64,000 bases of DNA from Myxococcota bacterium (lineage in GTDB: Bacteria > Myxococcota > XYA12-FULL-58-9 > JALHOP01), in contig JALHOP010000008.1 of assembly GCA_022842935.1 (NCBI GenBank), positions 248,001 through 312,000 of the forward strand. The letters are read 5' to 3'. Within the stretch, counting starts at the first letter, position 1; each line of letters starts with the position of its first letter. This document shows positions 1 to 8,412 of the stretch, one piece after another. The notes under the pieces were generated by a model. The model saw only the letters and a list, made by a program, of their open reading frames with translations. It was not told the DNA's origin and made no database searches. Made by a program: the position numbers and the translations under genes.

Positions 1-543
1 CACCCCCGCGTCCACGTCGCCCACCGCGCCGGTAAGGAAGGACTGGGGAAGGCCTATCTCGATGGGTTCCGCCGCGCGCTTGCCGCTGGCTACTCGCGTA
101 TCTTGGAGATGGACGCCGACTTCTCGCACCCACCCCGCTACCTCGGCGACTTACTCGCATTGGCCGACACGCACGACGTCGTCCTGGGGTCCCGCTGGGT
201 GAGTGGCGGCGGCACCGAAAACTGGCCGCTGCACCGGCAGTTCATCTCGCGCGCCGGCTCGTTGTACGCGCGAACCGTTCTGGGCGTTGGTATCAAGGAC
301 TTGACCGGCGGCTTCAAGTGTTTCAATCGCCGCGTCCTCGAAGCCATCGACTTGGACAGCGTCCAGTCGACAGGCTACGCGTTTCAGATCGAAATGACAT
401 ATCGCGCGCTGAAGCTCGGCTTCACCGTCGTCGAGACGCCCATCGTCTTCGTCGAACGGGAACAAGGCGCCTCGAAGATGTCACGGCGCATCGTGTTCGA
501 AGCGGTAGCGCGGGTGCCGAAGCTGCGCGCCGAGATCCGGTGA
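1..543 (+). CDS. Polyprenol monophosphomannose synthase-like GT2 glycosyltransferase (5' truncated)
   Basis: The start lies outside the window; 180 residues are visible. The reading frame begins at base 1 and continues through an internal Met. It matches the Dpm1/Ppm1 branch of GT2 enzymes, which move mannose (or another hexose) from a GDP-sugar to polyprenyl phosphate. Visible signatures are RAGKEGLGKAY near residues 10-20, the metal-binding DAD motif at residues 36-38 followed by FSHPP, the GSRW and TGGFKCF blocks, and a terminal EQGASKMS block. No C-terminal membrane domain follows, so this is the soluble catalytic form. Its stop overlaps the GTG start of the exporter gene by 4 bp, indicating one operon. 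The lipid-linked sugar could feed the GT-C type enzymes near 35-38 kb, but that link is inference. Confidence 0.85.
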   Translation, partial: HPRVHVAHRAGKEGLGKAYLDGFRRALAAGYSRILEMDADFSHPPRYLGDLLALADTHDVVLGSRWVSGGGTENWPLHRQFISRAGSLYARTVLGVGIKDLTGGFKCFNRRVLEAIDLDSVQSTGYAFQIEMTYRALKLGFTVVETPIVFVEREQGASKMSRRIVFEAVARVPKLRAEIR

Positions 544-2384
544 AGACCCTCCGCCGTCTCCTACGTTACGTGCGTCCGCACGTGGGCGCGCTGGTGACGG
601 CGTACGTTTGCATGATCGTCTTGGCGGCGACCGGCGCAGTGTTTGCTCTGCTCGCGGGCCCGCTGCTCAAGTTCGTCTTCACCGGCGATCTCCACGACAT
701 GATCTACGACTCGCGCGGTCAGCTACGCACGGGGTGGGACCTGCTCCCGCCTGCCGCCATCGAGTCGCTCAATGGGCTAGCTGACGTCTTGTGGTTCGTC
801 CCAGTCCTCATCGTGGTCTCGACGGTCATTCAGGGCATTGCCCAGACGGGACAGTTTTTTCTGCTCGGGCGCATGGCGCAGAGCATCCTCATCGCTCTAC
901 GCCGCGACGCGTTCGGCGCGATGCTGCGCTTGTCTCCGCGCTTCTACAATACGACGGCGCATGGTGATCTGCTGTCGCGGTTAACCAGTGACGCCGCGCA
1001 GGTCGAGCAACTCGTTTTCTACGGTCTCGCGCCTCTCTTGCGCGATTCGCTAGCCGTGGTTGTTCTCCTCGCCCTGTGCTTCGTCATGGATGCCAAGCTC
1101 GCACTCGTGACCTTCGTGGTCGTGCCCCTCGCGGTTCTGCCCATCGTACGGTTCGCGCGTTGGCTCAAGCGCGTCTCACGTCGCGGCCAGGCCGCTCAGG
1201 GCGCAATCAACGCGGTGTGCTACGAAGCGCTCGCGGGCATCCGTGTCGTCCAAGCATTCGCCAACGAGGCGCACGAAGAGCAACGGCTCGAGAAGGCGGC
1301 CCGCAAGTATTACGGCGAGATGCTGGTCTCGTATTTCATTCGGGCGGTGCGGACACCGACCATGGAGACCCTGGGCTTGTCCGCTCTAGCGGTTCTACTC
1401 GCCTATCTTGCGCGTGAGGTGCGCTTGAATCAGGCCGATCCAGCCCACTTCATCAGCTTCTTCGTTGCGATCGTCCTCATGTACGATCCGCTAAAGAAGT
1501 TGGGAAACACGAGCGACTTCCTTGCAGCCGGGTCCGCGGCGGCGGAGCGCATCTTCGAGATCGTGGACCTAACGCCGGATATACGCGACGCCGCAGGCGC
1601 CCGCGCCCTACCACCGTTCAGCGACGCGGTCCGATTCGAAAATGTGAGCTTCGACTACGTCGGCACACCCGTGCTCGCAGGGGTCACGCTCGACGTCCCC
1701 AAGGGTCAGATGGTGGCGCTGGTCGGGCCCTCGGGGTCGGGCAAGACCACGATGGCGAACCTCGTGCCGCGCTTCTATGACGTCACCCAAGGCCGCCTGA
1801 GTATTGATGGCATCGACGTGCGGGAGCTCGAGCTCGCGTCTCTGCGTCGTCAGGTGAGCGTCGTCAGTCAGGACACATTCCTCTTCAATACCAGCGTCGC
1901 GGACAACATCGCCTACGGGTCACCAAACGCGACGCCCGAACAAGTCCGTGCTGCGGCCAAGGCCGCCTACGCGGAGGAGTTCATCGACAAGCTCCCGAAG
2001 GGGTACGAGACGGTGATCGGGGAGCGCGGAGTCACGCTCTCTGGCGGCCAGCGCCAGCGCCTGGCCATCGCCCGCGCCCTGCTGCGCGACGCTCCTCTCT
2101 TGGTACTCGACGAAGCGACGAGCGCCCTCGATGTCGAGAGCGAGCGCTACGTACAAGAAGCGCTCGACGTGTTGATGCGCGGGCGAACGAGCCTAGTCAT
2201 TGCCCACCGACTGTCGACCGTGCGACGCGCGAGCCTCATCTGCGTTCTGAAGGAAGGCAAGATCATCGAGCGTGGAACACACGAAACCCTCATAGGCGCC
2301 GCTGGCGAGTATGCTCGTCTTTACGCCATGCAATTCGACGACAAAGAACCATCCGAGGCCTCGTCTGCAGCCCGGCCGAGCTGA
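540..2384 (+). CDS. ABC transporter, fused permease/ATPase, MsbA-like
   Basis: A 614-residue half-transporter. The N-terminal half holds about six membrane helices and the C-terminal half is the nucleotide-binding domain. Walker A (GPSGSGKTT) lies near residue 397, the signature LSGGQRQR near 500, Walker B (LLVLDEATSALD) near 522 and the switch His (IAHRLST) near 555. This layout fits lipid or glycolipid flippases of the MsbA type. I chose the GTG at 540 because it forms a GTGA overlap with the preceding stop and gives the family-typical start KTLRRLLRYVRPH. Upstream in-frame codons give Arg-rich shadow sequence. A lipid-linked glycan or glycolipid is a reasonable substrate given the neighbouring synthase and acyltransferase. 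Confidence 0.9.
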   Translation: MKTLRRLLRYVRPHVGALVTAYVCMIVLAATGAVFALLAGPLLKFVFTGDLHDMIYDSRGQLRTGWDLLPPAAIESLNGLADVLWFVPVLIVVSTVIQGIAQTGQFFLLGRMAQSILIALRRDAFGAMLRLSPRFYNTTAHGDLLSRLTSDAAQVEQLVFYGLAPLLRDSLAVVVLLALCFVMDAKLALVTFVVVPLAVLPIVRFARWLKRVSRRGQAAQGAINAVCYEALAGIRVVQAFANEAHEEQRLEKAARKYYGEMLVSYFIRAVRTPTMETLGLSALAVLLAYLAREVRLNQADPAHFISFFVAIVLMYDPLKKLGNTSDFLAAGSAAAERIFEIVDLTPDIRDAAGARALPPFSDAVRFENVSFDYVGTPVLAGVTLDVPKGQMVALVGPSGSGKTTMANLVPRFYDVTQGRLSIDGIDVRELELASLRRQVSVVSQDTFLFNTSVADNIAYGSPNATPEQVRAAAKAAYAEEFIDKLPKGYETVIGERGVTLSGGQRQRLAIARALLRDAPLLVLDEATSALDVESERYVQEALDVLMRGRTSLVIAHRLSTVRRASLICVLKEGKIIERGTHETLIGAAGEYARLYAMQFDDKEPSEASSAARPS

Positions 2385-2409
2385 GACATTCATCCTGCGC
2401 GCCATCATC

Positions 2410-3555
2410 GTGGTGGTGCTCGGAGCGTTCGCCTTCGGCCTTGCACGTCACGTGCATGACAGACGCACGCCTGTCCTCGAGAGCGGCCCATCGTTTCGCC
2501 CCCGCGGCGCCTATCACGTGCGCGCTGATGTGCAGGAGCGCGGCCTTACTTCGTTAGACGCCCTCGCGTCGCGAGCCAAAGCGTCCGGACTGTCCTTCGT
2601 GGTCATCACCGACCCCAATGCGCAGCTCGCGGGTCCCATGGTCCGCGATGGTGTCGTGATCTTGTCGTACGCAGAGCTCGCGACCCCCGCCGGCCTCGTC
2701 GTCGGCCTAGGCACGGGGTACGTCCTGTCGGCGGGCGAACGCATGGCACCGCGTGTCCACGCCGCGATTCGCTCTCTCGGCGGCGTTCCTGTCATTAGCC
2801 ATCCGAGCGACCCCAAGCGTCCGTGGACTGGGGAGCTCGAGGGCGCAGGTGGCTTCGAGATCGCTAGCTTCGCCGCTACCGCGCGGCGGGTCGCAGGAAG
2901 CTTTTCGTTTGGTCTCGTTCCGCTTCTACTCGGTGCGCAAGTCAACCCGAGACTCGCGCTCGCGCAGCTCTATGAGCGCGACCGCGATGCCTTACGACTT
3001 TGGGACAGCGAAGCAGGCGAGGTCGTCGGCTTCTGCGGCGCAGGCTCGCTCGACGCCGTCGACGCGAGCCAGGATCTCTCCACCTGGAACATCATCCTCG
3101 ACGACGCCTTGCCCGATGACCCAGCGCAGCGCCCTGTCGCGCTTCTCGATCAGCTAAGTCATGGCGCCTTCTTCTGCGCCGCGGGCCTCTTCGGCGAGGC
3201 TCCCTACTTCGAGTTCGGCGCTCGCAAGGGTAATGCCTGGACCGGGAAGAACGGCAGCATCGTCCGCGACATCGATGCCGCCGAGCTCGTCGTCCTCGCT
3301 CCGTCGACCACGAGCGGCTTGCCGAACATCGTTTTGTTGCGCAACGGTGAGGAGGTCGCACGCGTGTACGGCCGGGAGCTCCGCTATGGCGAACCCGTAC
3401 CCGGCACCTACCGCGTCGAGGTTCGCATTCCAATGCCTTTCGTGGTGAGCGGTGAGCGCTCCGTGCCCGTCATCTATTCGAACCGAATCCGCGTCGTATC
3501 GACCTTGCTCCCGGGCATGCTCGAGTCGCCCGGCGCCGAAGAGCTGCTTCCGTGA
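2410..3555 (+). CDS. Membrane-anchored PHP-fold protein with degenerate metal site
   Basis: About 381 residues with an N-terminal hydrophobic anchor and then a PHP-like (polymerase/histidinol phosphatase) domain. The family pattern can be followed: the usual first motif HxHT-SDG becomes HVRADVQERG, TDHN becomes TDPN, and a later AHP-type block is ISHPSDP. Metal-ligand histidines are therefore missing, suggesting a binding or structural role rather than phosphoesterase activity. The C-terminal third is rich in beta strands. The start is uncertain: GTG at 2410 follows the exporter stop by 25 bp, whereas an ATG at 2311 would overlap the exporter by 74 bp with unnatural sequence. It ends in a GTGA overlap with the acyltransferase, so it belongs to the same operon. 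Confidence 0.65.
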   Translation: MVVLGAFAFGLARHVHDRRTPVLESGPSFRPRGAYHVRADVQERGLTSLDALASRAKASGLSFVVITDPNAQLAGPMVRDGVVILSYAELATPAGLVVGLGTGYVLSAGERMAPRVHAAIRSLGGVPVISHPSDPKRPWTGELEGAGGFEIASFAATARRVAGSFSFGLVPLLLGAQVNPRLALAQLYERDRDALRLWDSEAGEVVGFCGAGSLDAVDASQDLSTWNIILDDALPDDPAQRPVALLDQLSHGAFFCAAGLFGEAPYFEFGARKGNAWTGKNGSIVRDIDAAELVVLAPSTTSGLPNIVLLRNGEEVARVYGRELRYGEPVPGTYRVEVRIPMPFVVSGERSVPVIYSNRIRVVSTLLPGMLESPGAEELLP

Positions 3556-4190
3556 ACCGCATCATCGGCTGGGTCCTCGCTTGCTTCATGCTACTCCTGC
3601 GCTGGTTGACGCGCGGGAGCTTCGTGAACGATCCGCGTCCGGCCTTGCGCGCCGCACGGACTCCCTACGTGATGGCAGCGTTGCACGCCCACCAAGTCGC
3701 GGCCGTCTGTCACAACGACGAGAAGGGGCTCGTCGCGATGGTGTCACGCTCGACGGACGGAGACTTGCTCGTCCCGAGCCTCAAAGTCCGCAGCATCATT
3801 CCCGTACGCGGCTCGTCGAGCAAGAACGGCAAGGACAAAGGCGGGCTGCGAGCCATGGTGAGCATGGCGAAGCTGATGGAGCAGGGTCACGGCGCGATCA
3901 TCACGGTCGACGGGCCGCGCGGCCCACGCGGGGTCCCGCAACCGGGTATCGCGGTGCTGGCCCAGCGAACGAATGCACTGGTGCTGCCGGTGGTCTCGGT
4001 CGCCTCGCGCTACTGGACCCTCACCAAGACGTGGGACCGTATGCAAATCCCCAAGCCGTTCAGCCGCGTGCGCATCATCTACGGACCGCCGATCCGCGCA
4101 AACGACTTTACCGACAAGCAGGCGCTCCTCGACGCGGTCCAGGCGGCGCTTGCTGCCTTGGAGCGCGAACACGATCTCATGGGAGGCTAA
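3552..4190 (+). CDS. DUF374 lysophospholipid acyltransferase-like protein
   Basis: A 212-residue protein with an N-terminal membrane-entry helix. DUF374 blocks are clear: SRSTDGDLL, a basic PVRGSSSKNG segment, VDGPRGPRG followed by QPGIAVLAQRTNA, and the terminal WDRMQIPKPFSRV. These belong to the lipid A / lysophospholipid acyltransferase superfamily. The N-terminal block, usually WHG-like in this family, reads AALHAHQ here. The GTG start overlaps the stop of the PHP-like gene by 4 bp. The product probably acylates a lipid made or exported by this operon; the substrate cannot be read from sequence. Confidence 0.8.
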   Translation: MNRIIGWVLACFMLLLRWLTRGSFVNDPRPALRAARTPYVMAALHAHQVAAVCHNDEKGLVAMVSRSTDGDLLVPSLKVRSIIPVRGSSSKNGKDKGGLRAMVSMAKLMEQGHGAIITVDGPRGPRGVPQPGIAVLAQRTNALVLPVVSVASRYWTLTKTWDRMQIPKPFSRVRIIYGPPIRANDFTDKQALLDAVQAALAALEREHDLMGG

Positions 4191-4254
4191 AGTCGGTCCC
4201 GTTCCACGCGCTCTCGCAAACCCTATCGTCTTGGGGCACAATCCCTAAGTCGTC

Positions 4255-4980
4255 ATGCGCCGCCCACGCATCGGTTTCGTCGCCTACACCTCGACCCGAG
4301 ATCCAACGCGCTACGTGGCGCCGATTGACTACGTTCAAGCGGTGGAACGGGCCGGCGCCGACGCCGTGATCGTGCCGCCGGGCCCAACTGCGGCGCACCT
4401 GCTCGACCTCGTGCAAGGCCTCGTCTTGGTTGGCGGTGGCGACATTTGCCCGAGTCGCTATAGCGCACAGCCCCATCCCGCTTGTTATGGGATCGACGCG
4501 CTGCGCGACGCGACCGAGCTGGCAGTCCTCGAGGTGGCGATGACGACCCGGCATCCGGTGCTCGCCATCTGCCGAGGGATGCAGCTCGTCAATGTGGCGC
4601 TTGGCGGTACGCTGCACCAGCATCTGCCTGACGTCGTCGGCGATACGGTCGCTCACCGCGTTGTCCGCGAGAGCGCAGAGCTGGTCGCGGTCGATCACGA
4701 GGTGAGCCTCGAGCCAACGAGCCTCGTCGCGCAGGTTTGCGGCGCGCCCCGCCTCAGCATCGCGTCGACCCATCATCAAGCCGTCGATCGATTGGGCCAA
4801 GGCGTACGAGCGATCGGCTGGGCCGAAGACGACGTCATCGAGGCCATCGCCGTCGACGACCATCCGCAGCTCCTTGCGGTGCAGTGGCATCCGGAGCTGA
4901 CAGCAGCGAAAGACAAGCGGCAGCAAAGCCTGTTCGACTGGCTCGTGCGGGAGGCTCGGGACGGTCGCACCGAACGGTAG
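4255..4980 (+). CDS. Gamma-glutamyl-gamma-aminobutyrate hydrolase-like, peptidase C26
   Basis: A 241-residue class I glutamine amidotransferase-fold hydrolase. The nucleophile Cys sits in AICRGMQLVNVALGG, preceded by GLVLVGGGDICPSRY, and the catalytic His lies in VQWHPEL near the C terminus, with ASTHHQAV between them. This arrangement matches PuuD-like enzymes that cleave gamma-glutamyl amide bonds. It could process gamma-glutamyl products of the ligase operon at 16.5-20.8 kb, but no physical linkage supports that. It stands alone, about 65 bp after the acyltransferase gene. Confidence 0.85.
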   Translation: MRRPRIGFVAYTSTRDPTRYVAPIDYVQAVERAGADAVIVPPGPTAAHLLDLVQGLVLVGGGDICPSRYSAQPHPACYGIDALRDATELAVLEVAMTTRHPVLAICRGMQLVNVALGGTLHQHLPDVVGDTVAHRVVRESAELVAVDHEVSLEPTSLVAQVCGAPRLSIASTHHQAVDRLGQGVRAIGWAEDDVIEAIAVDDHPQLLAVQWHPELTAAKDKRQQSLFDWLVREARDGRTER

Positions 4981-5037
4981 CTTGCAATCGGCTGGCGGAG
5001 CGGCGATTGAGCCTCGTCCCCGACGACGGCTCGGTCC

Positions 5038-5571
5038 ATGGCACTCAAATCCACCATCTACAAGGTCGCACTGACGGTTGCGGACGTCGATCGTGGTCAC
5101 TACGCCGATCACGCGCTAACCGTCGCACGACATCCTTCCGAGACAGACGAGCGCTTGATGGTTCGCGTCGTCATTTTCGCGCTGCACGCTCACGAGCACC
5201 TCGAGTTCGGCAAGGGCGTGAGCAGCGCGGAAGAACCGGACCTGTGGAGGAAAGATCTCACCGGTGTCATCGAAGAGTGGATCGAGCTGGGACAGCCGGA
5301 TCCAAAAGACGTGATGCGCGCGTGCGGACGAGCCCGGAGGGTCTCGGTCTACGCCTACGGCGGCGGCGCCCTCCCGTGGTGGAAGAGTGCAGCATCGACG
5401 CTCGAGCGCGCGAAGAACCTCTCCGTGTACAAGCTCGAGCTTGGTGAAGCCGGCGCACTATCCGCCTTCGCGGACAGGACCTTCGCCCTCCAAGCGACAA
5501 TTCAAGACGGCCAGGTGATGCTCAGCAACGACAGTGGCAGCCTCACCGTCGAGACGGTCAAGCTTCGCTGA
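5038..5571 (+). CDS. yaeQ: YaeQ family protein
   Basis: A 177-residue protein matching YaeQ along its length: the opening MALKSTIYK, the SETDERLMVRVV block, the EPDLWRKDLTG segment, VSVYAYGG, and a C terminus of alternating beta strands. YaeQ has a PD-(D/E)XK nuclease-like fold; its cellular role is poorly defined. The gene is convergent with the DEAD-box helicase and the 3' ends overlap by 14 bp. Confidence 0.9.
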   Translation: MALKSTIYKVALTVADVDRGHYADHALTVARHPSETDERLMVRVVIFALHAHEHLEFGKGVSSAEEPDLWRKDLTGVIEEWIELGQPDPKDVMRACGRARRVSVYAYGGGALPWWKSAASTLERAKNLSVYKLELGEAGALSAFADRTFALQATIQDGQVMLSNDSGSLTVETVKLR

Positions 5572-6670
5572 GCGGCCGCAACTCCACACCGAGCTCGTCG
5601 CTATAGCGTTTGAGGAGAAACATCTCACGCTTGGCGACCATCATGACCGAGGCACCTTCACGCCCTGCTCTCCCGGTGCGCCCGATGCGATGGACGTAGA
5701 CGTCTTTGTCGCGCGCAACGTCATAGTGGACGACCCAATCGAGCCCGGGCACGTCGATGCCGCGCGCCGCGGTATCCGTGGCGACGAGCACGCGCGCATC
5801 CCCTTTCTTGAAGGCGCGGATCGCTTGCTCGCGGTCTCTCTTGCGTCGCTCGCTGCTCACCGTCACCGCGCTCACGCCGCTCTCGTTGAAAAAGCGGTAG
5901 AGGTGGGCAACGGTCTCGAGCTTGTTGACGAACACCAGAGCGCGTTTGATGCGGTGCTTGTCGAGGAGTCGCGCGAGCCAGACCTCTTTGCGCCGCTCGT
6001 CAAAGGTCGTGAAGTAGTGCTCGACCTGACTCGGCATGGGCTGCGCGGGCGGAGCGAGCCTGACGAAATCGTCGCGCATGAGATCTTTGGCGAGCTGGTC
6101 GGCCTTGGGCGCGAAGGTGGCCGAGGTGAATACGAGCTGCGGCTTGAACTCCGGACGCGACGCGATCTCGCGTAAGTTCTTCTCGTTGGCCGGCGACAAG
6201 ATTTCGTCCGTCTCATCGAGAACCACTGCGGCGAGCTGCGCGACCTTCAGGCGCCGGTCGAAGATCATCTCGATGACGCGCCCGGGCGTACCGACGATGA
6301 TGCGCGGGTGTTTCTTGAGCCGCTCGCGTTGGCGGTCAGGGTTCGCACCGCCGACGAGCGAGGTGCTGGTGACCCCGGGCCCTGAAAACGCCTCGACCAC
6401 GCGCAGAATCTGGATTGCGAGCTCGGGCGATGGCGCGAGAACCAGAACGCGAAACGTGTCGTCGCCTCGCGCACGCTGTAACAGGGGCAACAGATAGGCG
6501 AGCGTCTTGCCGGTACCCGTCGCCGACTGGATGAGAACGTCTTTGCCGGCCAAGATGACGGGAATCGCCGCACGTTGAACGTCCGACGCCTCACGAATGC
6601 CCGCCTTGCGAAGCGCGGCGGCGAGGAAGTCGGGCATGTCGAGTCCACTGTCGCTGAAGGCGCTGCTCAT
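5558..6670 (-). CDS. DEAD-box ATP-dependent RNA helicase
   Basis: A 370-residue, two-RecA-domain helicase of minimal length. In order: the Q-motif region (EASDVQRAAIPVI), motif I ATGTGKT, GTPGRVIEM, motif II as DETD rather than DEAD, TSAT, then domain 2 with TDTAARGIDVPG and HRIGRTGRAG. There is almost no C-terminal extension. The ATG at 6670 gives the normal start MSSAFSDSGLDMPDF; the longer frame upstream adds a non-family segment. The DETD box is a tolerated variant, so activity is expected. It likely unwinds structured RNA during ribosome assembly or mRNA turnover. Confidence 0.9.
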   Translation of the reverse strand: MSSAFSDSGLDMPDFLAAALRKAGIREASDVQRAAIPVILAGKDVLIQSATGTGKTLAYLLPLLQRARGDDTFRVLVLAPSPELAIQILRVVEAFSGPGVTSTSLVGGANPDRQRERLKKHPRIIVGTPGRVIEMIFDRRLKVAQLAAVVLDETDEILSPANEKNLREIASRPEFKPQLVFTSATFAPKADQLAKDLMRDDFVRLAPPAQPMPSQVEHYFTTFDERRKEVWLARLLDKHRIKRALVFVNKLETVAHLYRFFNESGVSAVTVSSERRKRDREQAIRAFKKGDARVLVATDTAARGIDVPGLDWVVHYDVARDKDVYVHRIGRTGRAGREGASVMMVAKREMFLLKRYSDELGVELRPLSEA

Positions 6671-6787
6671 CTCGTACGGGTGTCTAGCACGGATCCCCGC
6701 TCGAGCGATGGCCGCCACGTCGGGCGTTCACGTTGGCAACTCCATGAGCGCTCGCCAGCTGCTTCGAATCCTGACAAGAACCACCTC

Positions 6788-7813
6788 ATGCAGTTCGGAA
6801 TCGATAGCTTCGTCGAGCACACGCAAGACCCGGTGAGCGGTGCCACCGTCACTGCGGCCGAACGCATGCAGCAGCTCATCGCGGAGGCTGTCTGCGCGGA
6901 TGTGTCGGGCCTCGACGTGGTGGCCATCGGTGAGCACCACCGCGGCGAATATCTCGCGTCGTCTCCTGCGGTGGTTCTCGCCGCCATCGCGACCTGCACC
7001 AAGAAGGTGCGTCTCGCGAGCGCCGTCACTGTGCTTGGCTCCGACGATCCGGTCCGCGTGTTCCAGTCATTTGCGACCGTCGATCTGGTGTCGAATGGTC
7101 GCGCCGAGATCATCGCCGGCCGCGGCTCCTTCATCGAGTCATTTCCGCTCTTCGGCTATGACCTCGACGACTACGACGCAGTGTTCGCGGAGAAGCTGGA
7201 CCTCCTACTCGCGCTTCGCGACCACGAGCACGTCACCTGGTCTGGCAAGTTTCGCCCCGCGCTCACGGGTCAAGGCGTCTACCCGCGCCCAGCCCAAGCC
7301 TCGCTACCGGTCTGGCTCGGTGTCGGTGGTACCCCGCAATCGTTCGTTCGCGCCGGGGTCCTGGGCTTACCCTTGATGATCGCGATCATCGGTGGCGAGC
7401 CGCACCGCTTCCGCCCCCTCGTCGACCTCTATCGCGAGGCCGGCAAACGCGCTGGTCACCCGCCCGAGCGCCTCGCCGTCGGCGTGCACGTCCATGGCTT
7501 CCTCGCCGACGATGACGCCACGGCCCGAGAGCTGTTGTTCCCCTACCATGCGGCGGCGTTCACTCGCATCGGACGAGAGCGCGGCTGGCCACCGACGACC
7601 CGCGCTCACTATGACGCCATGAGCGGTCCGACCGGTTCACTGTTCGTTGGCAGCGCCAAGACGGTCATCGACAAGGTGCGCCACATCGATCGGGCGCTCG
7701 GCGGGGTCGCGCGGCTCACCATGCTGATGACGCCGGCCACGATGCCACACGACGCCGTCCTCCGTTCGATCGCGATCTTTGGGCGTGACGTAGCAAGCCA
7801 AGTGAACGCCTAG
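6788..7813 (+). CDS. LLM-class flavin-dependent oxidoreductase
   Basis: A 341-residue luciferase-like TIM-barrel oxidoreductase. The start MQFGIDSFVEHTQDP, the GEHHRGEYLASSP block, LASAVTVLGSDDPVRVFQ and the EIIAGRGSFIESFPLFG segment are typical of the family and resemble the LLM_2I7G-type subgroup. FMN or F420 is the expected cofactor; the substrate is unknown. ATG 6788 is the family start, and upstream in-frame sequence lacks similarity. The gene is divergent from the helicase gene. Confidence 0.85.
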   Translation: MQFGIDSFVEHTQDPVSGATVTAAERMQQLIAEAVCADVSGLDVVAIGEHHRGEYLASSPAVVLAAIATCTKKVRLASAVTVLGSDDPVRVFQSFATVDLVSNGRAEIIAGRGSFIESFPLFGYDLDDYDAVFAEKLDLLLALRDHEHVTWSGKFRPALTGQGVYPRPAQASLPVWLGVGGTPQSFVRAGVLGLPLMIAIIGGEPHRFRPLVDLYREAGKRAGHPPERLAVGVHVHGFLADDDATARELLFPYHAAAFTRIGRERGWPPTTRAHYDAMSGPTGSLFVGSAKTVIDKVRHIDRALGGVARLTMLMTPATMPHDAVLRSIAIFGRDVASQVNA

Positions 7814-7903
7814 AGAGCGCTTTTCCCCCAAGCTCAGCGGCATCCGCGGGCGCGAGGAAACTTCGGGCGGTCTCGCGCACCGAAAGGGTGGAGGACACAG
7901 CAG

Positions 7904-8398
7904 ATGTCGACCATCGCGACCTGGATGCCCAATGCTTTCTCTCCGCTTGCCCCGACGCAGACCCTTGAGCTCGGTACGCCGAGCCTCGGGCGTGCGAAGC
8001 TCGTCAATGACGTGCATGTGCTGGCGCGTCGCGGTCAGCAACTCGACACGGCCGCCTTCCAAGCGGAAACGAACCGCTACATCACTGCAATGCAGACGGC
8101 GACGCGTTCCCGCGAGCCCGGCGCGCTAAGCAAGGTTCCGCCGTTCGATACGACTCCAACGCCCGCAGCGGATCAGCTGATTAAGCACGCCAGCGATGTT
8201 CACGCGATGCTGCAGGCCTTCGCAGCGGGCGACCCGGCAATCACGGCGCAGATCGGAGGCTATCTCGACGCGTTCGCTACGCAGCTCGCTCCGCAGGGGC
8301 AAGAGCCGGGGCGCACCGACCCTCAAGCAGCCGACCAGCTCTGGGCGCTCGCGCAAGCGGCCACGCAGTTCATGATGGTGCACACGCTCGCCGGCTAG
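7904..8398 (+). CDS. Hypothetical soluble protein
   Basis: A 164-residue protein that I do not recognise. A good ribosome-binding site (GGAGG about 10 bases upstream) supports the ATG. The sequence is Ala/Gln-rich and mostly helical, without signal peptide, membrane segment or Cys. The 3' end faces the minus-strand propeller gene, with a small inverted repeat (8407-8422) across the convergent stops. Confidence 0.6.
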   Translation: MSTIATWMPNAFSPLAPTQTLELGTPSLGRAKLVNDVHVLARRGQQLDTAAFQAETNRYITAMQTATRSREPGALSKVPPFDTTPTPAADQLIKHASDVHAMLQAFAAGDPAITAQIGGYLDAFATQLAPQGQEPGRTDPQAADQLWALAQAATQFMMVHTLAG

Positions 8399-8412
8399 GA
8401 GCGCCACGGCAC

